A stretch of DNA of 64,000 nt from Pteria penguin (Eukaryota; Mollusca; Bivalvia; Pterioida; Pteriidae), in contig CM068583.1 in NCBI GenBank assembly GCA_035048485.1, forward strand, positions 66,587,306 through 66,651,305. The letters are read 5' to 3'. A program made the translations under genes and the position numbers. Every line of letters starts with the position of its first letter. Position 1 is the first letter of the stretch. The notes beneath the pieces were generated by a model. That model was not told the DNA's origin and did not search any database. It was given only the letters and a program-made list of their open reading frames with translations. Positions 62,701 to 64,000 of this stretch are shown one piece after another.

Positions 62701-63418
62701 ACTATGTTGGATAAGGTCACTTTATTATATTAGTGCTTACCATATTGGATAAGGCCACACTATTATATTAGTGCTTACTATATTGGATAAGGCCACTCTA
62801 TTATTTTAGTGCTTACCATATTGGATAACGCCACTCAATTATTTTAGTGCTTACCATGCTGGATGAGGCCACTCTAATACATCAATGCTTACCAGGTTAG
62901 TTAAGGAAAATATCAATGCTGACCATAATGGAATAGGCAACGTTATAGTATTAATGCTTACCATATTTGATAAGGCAACTCTGTTCTTGGGAACAATCAG
63001 CGTAACATCAAATGTTGCCTTGACCGCAGGTTCATCCCAACATGGGAAAGCTCGTCTGGCATCTGTAGCCTAATGTTTACCGTATATCATTTTTAGCCCT
63101 TAGAGCGAAGTGCTAATATACTTTTTCAAAACAGTAAATAAATTAAACAAACAGATAGATACAAATACAAACTTCATTTAACAATGTCATTTTAATTTTC
63201 TTGTGCTTTCATATTTTTAAATAGCTTGACTATTAGAATTAGAAATACATCACATATGAAATCTATAAATCTAATATAACGATAACTTATACCTCAAACT
63301 GGGTCACTGCACCATACCGTTCCTCACCACCTGGTGAAAAATATTTACTCCGATAAAATCCCTTCATTTTGTCATTTAATTCTCCTGTAAAGTCCAGTTT
63401 TAGCTTCCCATTTCCTTC
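23653..63418 (-). CDS. NPEPPS: puromycin-sensitive aminopeptidase (M1 family), seventeen coding exons; 5' end past right edge
   Basis: Cytosolic zinc aminopeptidase that trims N-terminal residues from peptides (established for the family). I joined seventeen exons on the minus strand, every one with GT donor and AG acceptor and consistent phase, giving 2310 nt (769 residues plus stop) with no internal stop. The product carries the exopeptidase GAMEN motif, the zinc site HELAH-x18-E ([17 protein letters not shown] ... WLNEGFASW), the catalytic-tyrosine region [20 protein letters not shown], and the family C-terminus ([17 protein letters not shown]). Missing is roughly the first 100 residues, expected right of 63418. 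All catalytic residues I can name are intact, so the gene looks functional. About 39.8 kb for this part; most of that is repeats inside introns. Confidence 0.96.
23814..25023 (+). mobile_element. dispersed repeat element, copy A, with nested SINE
   Basis: Starts AACAAGAGCAATGCCTAGCA and ATGCCCATCGCTTAATTCGG, ends CATCCTGTCTAATGACGGGC then GTATAAAAA. Two diverged sub-repeats inside. A family-1 SINE splits it. Lies just inside the last intron, 30 bp from the final exon. Confidence 0.8.
24155..24432 (+). mobile_element. family-1 SINE nested in dispersed repeat copy A
   Basis: Complete copy; CAAAAATTAGA (24142-24152) and CCAAAATTAGA after the tail form a target duplication with one difference. 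Confidence 0.9.
25540..26700 (-). repeat. ~140-bp degenerate tandem repeat rich in TGACCTTGACCTTG
   Basis: Units on CATGTAGATTCCTCATGACC, TTTCATTTGGTGCCAT and GACCTTGACCTTGAAC; inverse of the family at 40010-40800. The SINE at 26234 is inserted in one of its units. Confidence 0.85.
26234..26515 (+). mobile_element. family-1 SINE with perfect 13-bp target-site duplication
   Basis: Starts AGCCATTGTGGCCTAGTGG, B box GGTTCGACTCC, tail TCAATCAATCAATC. AAATCTTGACCTA occurs at 26221-26233 and 26516-26528. Confidence 0.95.
26529..28899. other. NPEPPS last intron, dispersed repeats only
   Basis: Contains the end of the GACCTTGACC-rich repeat (to ~26700) and diverged sequences on GTAACTTGTCATAGTAAAGC and AGGTCAGATGCAG. 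No coding sequence recognised. Confidence 0.55.
28900..31110. repeat. 28-bp minisatellite
   Basis: Units on GGTAATACAGTAGGTGATAA and TAGCCTAA, with insertions of an extra ACAGCCTAAGGTA. Interrupted by a 650-bp unrelated block at 30265-30915. A few loose related units lie at 27720-27820. Confidence 0.95.
30265..30915 (+). mobile_element. 650-bp insertion in the 28-bp array, possibly a solo LTR
   Basis: Unrelated to the array on both sides. It begins TGTAATTTCATTCG and ends GGGGTTCA (TG...CA), holds a TATA-like GGGTATTTAAG near 30367 and an AATAAA near 30812. A short GGTGA / GGAGA pair at the edges could be a target duplication. LTR identity is a guess. Confidence 0.35.
31153..31200 (-). CDS. 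NPEPPS: NPEPPS exon p
   Basis: 16 codons, acceptor CTCAG, donor GAG|GTATGT. Encodes [16 protein letters not shown], joining LVK of exon o to KFFESHP of the last exon with the family's spacing. Confidence 0.9.
31278..32128. mobile_element. possible inverted-end insertion filling the intron between exons o and p
   Basis: Ends share GAGAGTCGGCTT / AAGCCGACTC, with AAAAGTCCT and AAAAGTATCCT outside. Inside, a GTGGCGGATTCAGG motif (31326) looks like a single MITE end. A 143-codon plus-strand frame (31326-31757) matches no family I know. Weakly supported. Confidence 0.3.
32239..32391 (-). CDS. NPEPPS: NPEPPS exon o
   Basis: 51 codons, acceptor TATACAG, donor AAG|GTATTT. Encodes [20 protein letters not shown] then [20 protein letters not shown] and [11 protein letters not shown]. 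Confidence 0.96.
32824..33927 (+). mobile_element. dispersed repeat element, copy B
   Basis: Starts ACAAGAGCATCGCCTAGCGT and TATGCCCGTCGCTTAATTCG; ends ACGTCCCGTCTAATGACAGG then CGTATAAAAA. Interior with two diverged sub-repeats as in copy C. Confidence 0.8.
34587..34861 (-). mobile_element. family-1 SINE, diverged, with target-site duplication
   Basis: Minus-strand copy with tRNA-like GCCAGTGTGGCCTAGTGG. Flanked by CAACAGGCTTATA (34574-34586) and CAACAGGCGTATA (34862-34874). Confidence 0.88.
34902..35009 (-). CDS. NPEPPS: NPEPPS exon n
   Basis: 36 codons, acceptor ATTTCAG, donor TCC|GTAAGT. Encodes [20 protein letters not shown] then [16 protein letters not shown]. Confidence 0.95.
35254..36526 (+). 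mobile_element. dispersed repeat element, copy C
   Basis: Starts ACAAGAGCAACGCCTAGCGT, then TATGCCCGTCGCTTAATTTG; ends CATAATACGTCCCGTCTAAT and GACGGGCTTATAAAAA. Interior has three diverged sub-repeats (CTAAAATTATAAATTTCTC, TGTTTCATGATAAATTTCAT, CTTGAAAGACGGCAAAA). No coding capacity. Confidence 0.8.
36530..38470. repeat. 37-38 bp minisatellite
   Basis: 36530-36950 has longer composite units (GGCTCATGTCAAGGATACAA with GACAGCTAGGACATA); from 37300 regular units on GGTCCATGTCAAGGATACAA, GGTGTATGTCTAACTA. A homogeneous patch with CAGGAAACAAGG lies at 38130-38260. A SINE fragment interrupts at 37158-37296. Confidence 0.95.
37158..37296 (-). mobile_element. family-1 SINE fragment (3' half) inside the minisatellite
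   Basis: Contains TTGTTTAATGTCACTCC, TTATTTCATGTATATG, AAAGCAGTGAGGGATCTTTA; tRNA head lost. Diverged. Confidence 0.75.
38471..39831. other. NPEPPS intron, dispersed repeat fragments only
   Basis: 39180-39415 is a fragment of the hairpin-ended dispersed family (ends CGCCCACATTTTATGTGGGT then GTATAAAA). No gene seen. Confidence 0.55.
39832..39888 (-). CDS. NPEPPS: NPEPPS exon m
   Basis: 19 codons, acceptor TTGTAG, donor AAG|GTAAGG. Encodes [19 protein letters not shown], matching the family's SPVYLTVLKHGDG segment. Too short for an open-frame search to find. Confidence 0.92.
40010..40800 (+). repeat. ~135-140 bp degenerate tandem repeat rich in CAAGGTCAAGGTCA
   Basis: About five units on AAAGCTCTGATCATGAGGAA, TATAGCCCAGGTTAAAG and GTCCAAGGTCAAGGTCA. 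It is the reverse complement of the family at 25540-26700. Confidence 0.85.
41020..41162 (-). CDS. NPEPPS: NPEPPS exon l
   Basis: 143 nt, acceptor TTGTAG, donor CCG|GTATAT. Encodes [42 protein letters not shown]. Confidence 0.96.
41600..43320. repeat. 45/49-bp minisatellite with internal duplication
   Basis: 41900-42430 has exact 45-bp units (TCTCCAGACATCTTTACAGT, CTACACAATGCCAGCAGTAG); from 42430 the unit gains a CTCA insertion and becomes 49 bp. The 45-bp section stays open in several frames on both strands; these are not genes. A ~75-bp leader (TCTAATTTTACATTCTTTG, ATGGAATATAATTTCCTTAC) occurs at about 41557 and again at 41826. Confidence 0.95.
43394..43613 (-). CDS. NPEPPS: NPEPPS exon k
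   Basis: 220 nt, acceptor ATGTAG, donor GAAG|GTATCA. Encodes [34 protein letters not shown] and [10 protein letters not shown], in the helical domain. Confidence 0.96.
43735..44100. repeat. ~61-bp tandem repeat, 6 copies
   Basis: Units on GAAATGACAGTCAACAATAG, AATCAATAACTACTGACTGT. In the short intron between exons j and k. Confidence 0.95.
44127..44261 (-). CDS. NPEPPS: NPEPPS exon j
   Basis: 45 codons, acceptor TTTTAG, donor CTG|GTATAT. Encodes [34 protein letters not shown] and [11 protein letters not shown]: start of the C-terminal helical domain. Confidence 0.96.
44317..44646 (+). repeat. short dispersed repeat with ACAAGAG start and palindromic end
   Basis: Starts AACAAGAGCCACGCCAACAT, ends TTCAAAGGGGGGCATAAAAA. 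Same plan as 58713-58984. Confidence 0.6.
44650..45479. other. NPEPPS intron, nothing recognised
   Basis: No supported gene or clear repeat. Confidence 0.55.
45770..46130. repeat. 44-bp minisatellite, 8 copies
   Basis: Units on GGGTCTACAGTGACCAAAGT and CAATCATGATCTGTTACTCC, nearly identical. Embedded in a longer dispersed repeat (45480-46310) with related single units. Confidence 0.95.
46942..47066 (-). CDS. NPEPPS: NPEPPS exon i
   Basis: 125 nt, acceptor GACAG, donor AAG|GTCAGT. Encodes [41 protein letters not shown]: the beta-sandwich domain. Confidence 0.95.
47307..48560. repeat. dispersed repeat region with ~170-bp internal period
   Basis: Begins ACAAGAGGCCTAAATGGGCC (a hairpin, GAGGCC / GGCCTC) and runs through three diverged ~170-bp units on GGAACATTTGTGTGAAATAT and AAGAGATATGAGGTCTTTCC, with GACCTTGAGTGACC. 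Ends not precise. It fills the intron between exons h and i; no gene seen. Confidence 0.6.
48752..48833 (-). CDS. NPEPPS: NPEPPS exon h
   Basis: 82 nt, acceptor TTTAAG, donor GAAG|GTTAGT. Encodes [20 protein letters not shown] then ADGKPAE; aligns with the family segment around LRLSQKKFC. Confidence 0.92.
49002..49157 (-). CDS. NPEPPS: NPEPPS exon g
   Basis: 52 codons, acceptor TTTTAG, donor AAG|GTATCC. Encodes [20 protein letters not shown] then [14 protein letters not shown] and [13 protein letters not shown], the end of the catalytic domain. Confidence 0.96.
49616..49720 (-). CDS. NPEPPS: NPEPPS exon f (catalytic tyrosine region)
   Basis: 35 codons, acceptor GGACAG, donor GAT|GTAAGC. Encodes [20 protein letters not shown] then [15 protein letters not shown]. 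The Tyr of ISYSKG is the transition-state-stabilising residue in M1 peptidases (established). Confidence 0.96.
49912..50710 (+). mobile_element. Penelope-like element remnant between inverted flanking repeats
   Basis: Plus-strand 50140-50290 encodes a decayed GIY-YIG C-terminus ([20 protein letters not shown], then [17 protein letters not shown]) closely matching the PLE at 16657-16850, with a stop inside. It is flanked by ~200-225 bp inverted arms 49912-50137 and 50510-50710 sharing CTGGTCATTTTACATTTAGA, GCAAAATGTAGCTGGC, TTATTGTTTTGTCCT and AAATTTGACCATTTTT. RT is absent. Confidence 0.85.
51280..52265. repeat. degenerate ~50-bp tandem repeat
   Basis: Diverged units on CATTTCTCTATAGTATTTGG and GCAAGGTGGCCTAGGTACAG, with TAATTAC. 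Split by the foldback element at 51686-52000. Confidence 0.85.
51686..52000. mobile_element. ~314-bp foldback insertion with nested hairpins
   Basis: Sits inside a repeat unit, with AATTA on both sides (51681-51685, 52000-52004). Contains GGGGTTACCATGC paired with GCATGGTAACCCC (51686-51765), ATTCTAATGCATTT paired with AAATGCATTAGAAT (outer), and a 17-bp-arm hairpin AACTGCAAGGGTATT / AATACCCTTGCAGTT near 51911-51950. No coding capacity. Confidence 0.8.
52270..53039. other. NPEPPS intron, nothing recognised
   Basis: AT-rich sequence without recognised repeat or gene. Confidence 0.55.
53051..53329 (+). mobile_element. family-1 SINE with 11-bp target-site duplication
   Basis: Complete copy with TTAGATGTCCC on both sides (53040-53050 and 53330-53340) and a TCAATCAATCAATC tail. 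Confidence 0.94.
53330..54189. other. NPEPPS intron, nothing recognised
   Basis: A plus-strand frame running from the SINE into 53502 and a minus frame at 53719-53940 have no family support. Confidence 0.6.
54190..57440. repeat. 45-bp minisatellite seeded by the exon e 5' splice site
   Basis: About 66 units of 45 bp; plus-strand core ATGGCTGTTGGTGTTATAAC, ACATTAAATGTTTACCTCTA. On the gene's strand each unit reads CCAACAGCCATCCTATAGAG|GTAAAC and then ~20 bp of intron, against exon CAACAATAGCCATCCTATAG AG|GTAAAC. Two variants (ATTAAATG, ATTAAGAG) are interspersed. The period is a multiple of three, so plus-strand frames stay open for hundreds of codons ([15 protein letters not shown] repeats) without being genes. 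A SINE interrupts it at 55952-56226. Confidence 0.97.
55952..56226 (+). mobile_element. family-1 SINE nested in the 45-bp array
   Basis: Complete copy from AAGCCGGCGTGGCCTAGTGG to a CAATCAATCAAT tail. ATAACTACATTAAA occurs on both flanks, either target duplication or array unit. It postdates the array. Confidence 0.92.
57418..57582 (-). CDS. NPEPPS: NPEPPS exon e (third zinc ligand)
   Basis: 55 codons, acceptor CCATAG, donor GAG|GTAAAC. Encodes [20 protein letters not shown] (E of NEGF is the third zinc ligand), [10 protein letters not shown] and [13 protein letters not shown]. The exon's last ~22 nt and its donor are the seed of the 45-bp minisatellite that fills the next 3.2 kb of intron. 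Confidence 0.97.
57650..58140. repeat. AT-rich palindrome-dense block
   Basis: About 480 bp made of permuted AATTCGTTTTAAC, GTTAAAACGAATT, AAATTTGTTATAACA and AATTAAATCTGTT words in both directions, giving many overlapping small hairpins rather than one period. Confidence 0.8.
58231..58570. mobile_element. foldback element with ~88-bp inverted arms
   Basis: Arms 58231-58318 and 58484-58570 are near-perfect inverse copies (TATTTTGTACAAAACAATCG, CCTGTTTTCAGAAA, CTCAAAACATACT, GTAAACACTG). The ~165-bp middle shows no coding capacity. Confidence 0.9.
58713..58984 (+). repeat. short dispersed repeat with palindromic ends and TCAAGGTCA motifs
   Basis: Begins AACAAGCTGTGTTTGTTAAA with a small hairpin (GTGTTTGTTAAACAC) and ends with TGCTCCGGGGTCATAAAAAG; the middle has AAGGTCA runs and a GACAAACATACAAACAGACA stretch. 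Same plan as the longer elements at 23814, 32824 and 35254. Confidence 0.6.
59074..59222 (-). CDS. NPEPPS: NPEPPS exon d (GAMEN and HELAH)
   Basis: 149 nt; acceptor ACTAG, donor ATG|GTAGGA. Encodes [19 protein letters not shown], then [25 protein letters not shown] supplies two zinc ligands and the general-base glutamate; the GAMEN motif binds the substrate N-terminus. Confidence 0.97.
59390..59577. repeat. ~49-bp tandem repeat, 4 copies
   Basis: Units on TTCTCCTTGTCAATGTATAC and ATAGAAATCATTTATAGAT, in the intron between exons c and d. Confidence 0.9.
59720..60017 (-). CDS. NPEPPS: NPEPPS exon c
   Basis: 298 nt; acceptor TTTCAG, donor GCAG|GTCTGT splitting the Gly codon of GAMEN. Encodes [47 protein letters not shown] and [15 protein letters not shown], leading into the catalytic domain. 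Confidence 0.96.
60018..60359 (-). other. NPEPPS intron sequence, no repeat recognised
   Basis: Unique-looking intron between exon c and the minisatellite. Confidence 0.6.
60360..62960. repeat. 36-38 bp minisatellite seeded by the exon b 5' splice site
   Basis: About 70 units. Plus-strand core GTGTTGGATAAGGTCACT with TATTATATTAGTGCTAACC. Read on the gene's strand the unit is GCCTTATCCAATATG|GTAAGCAC plus ~20 bp of intron, against exon GCCTTATCAAATATG|GTAAGCAT. Copies nearest the exon (62730-62960) keep GTAAGC; most distal copies have GTTAGC. Both array ends are more diverged than the middle. Confidence 0.93.
62962..63069 (-). CDS. NPEPPS: NPEPPS exon b
   Basis: 36 codons, acceptor ATTAG, donor ATG|GTAAGC. 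Encodes [20 protein letters not shown] then [11 protein letters not shown]. The exon's last ~17 nt and donor are repeated, degenerately, throughout the adjoining array 60360-62960. A second GTAAGC donor 69 nt downstream (exon end 62893) would add 23 in-frame codons without a stop. Confidence 0.94.
63293..63418 (-). CDS. NPEPPS: NPEPPS exon a (first visible)
   Basis: 42 codons, acceptor AATAG, donor GAG|GTATAA. Encodes [19 protein letters not shown] and RYGAVTQFE, the N-terminal beta domain that positions substrate. Confidence 0.93.
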
Positions 63419-64000
63419 CTATTATTGGAATATATGCTTGTTAAAACTTTTACAAGTGTCATTAGAAAGATTTTGATATTCATGAATCCTGTACTATACT
63501 AGAGTATGTTGTAAAACATTTGCAACTGCTAAGGTCTTATTATATAGCAGCGACAAAGCTTTCCTAGGTAACATTTCAATTTTATGATTCACGGCCCATA
63601 ACATCTGTAGTATATTAGAGATAATGACACTGACATTGTACCTACTGACCCCTAAATCAATAGGCAACTTACCCTTTCGACAAGATTTATTAGATCCAGA
63701 TATAGTTTGAACAGAATGCATAATATTCAATTTATCATCTGAAACCAAAATTTCAGTCTATTCTTACCACTAAGGACCTTGACTTTTGACCTATTCAACC
63801 TAATATCTATGGGCATCTTCCCAGGTTGATAAGTACCCAAATTTGGTTTGGATAGGATGCAAGGAACTTAATCTATCATACAGAAACCAATACTTTCAAT
63901 CTATTTTACCAGTAGTGACATCAACCATCAATGCTTGATGATGCTTAAATCAAATATTACAAAACTGATACTTGTTTTTTATCGTAAGTTGTCAAAGACA

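Noticed and set aside
63494..63748. Minus-strand 84-codon frame upstream of the first visible NPEPPS exon, as the missing N-terminal exon
   Set aside because: Its translation shows none of the family's N-terminal residues; it is intron sequence.

Overview
This is a window of animal nuclear DNA, most likely from a marine bivalve mollusc. The evidence is spliced genes with long introns, several tRNA-headed SINE families, Penelope-like and LINE fragments, and very heavy minisatellite load. The species call is an inference from repeat style, not a match I could run. Two conserved genes lie on the minus strand in the same orientation. Every other long open frame I examined lies in tandem repeats, mobile elements or antisense of exons.

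Layout. 1-4584: the 5' part of ALDH18A1/P5CS (mitochondrial delta-1-pyrroline-5-carboxylate synthase), four coding exons of the glutamate-kinase domain; the gene continues past the left edge. 4660-7555: minisatellites just upstream of its start codon, with a ~0.7 kb higher-order period. 8425-22120: intergenic, rich in mobile elements: SINEs, a decayed LINE 3' end, a 2.8 kb minisatellite with two SINEs nested in it, a broken Penelope-like element with TA arrays and a head-to-head SINE pair between long inverted repeats, CAGTGGCGGAT-type MITEs, and a 1.02 kb inverted-repeat element. 22120-23650: no gene seen. 23653-63418: seventeen coding exons of NPEPPS (puromycin-sensitive aminopeptidase, M1 family), which I could join in frame from about residue 100 of the family protein to the stop (2310 nt, 769 residues); the first exon(s) lie past the right edge.

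The NPEPPS introns are inflated by minisatellites (45-bp, 36-38-bp, 28-bp, 37-bp, 45/49-bp and other units), a dispersed 1.1-1.3 kb repeat with hairpin ends (three copies), SINEs and foldback elements. By hand tally, tandem arrays occupy roughly 19-20 kb of the window.

The most striking observation is that two of the largest arrays start exactly at NPEPPS exon/intron junctions. Their repeat units are copies of the exon's last ~20 nt plus the 5' splice site. The ~3.2 kb array at 54190-57440 therefore holds some 60 near-exact decoy donor sites, and the array at 60360-62960 shows the same arrangement at a different exon, with a possible in-frame alternative donor 69 nt downstream. The two genes share no pathway; their adjacency looks incidental.
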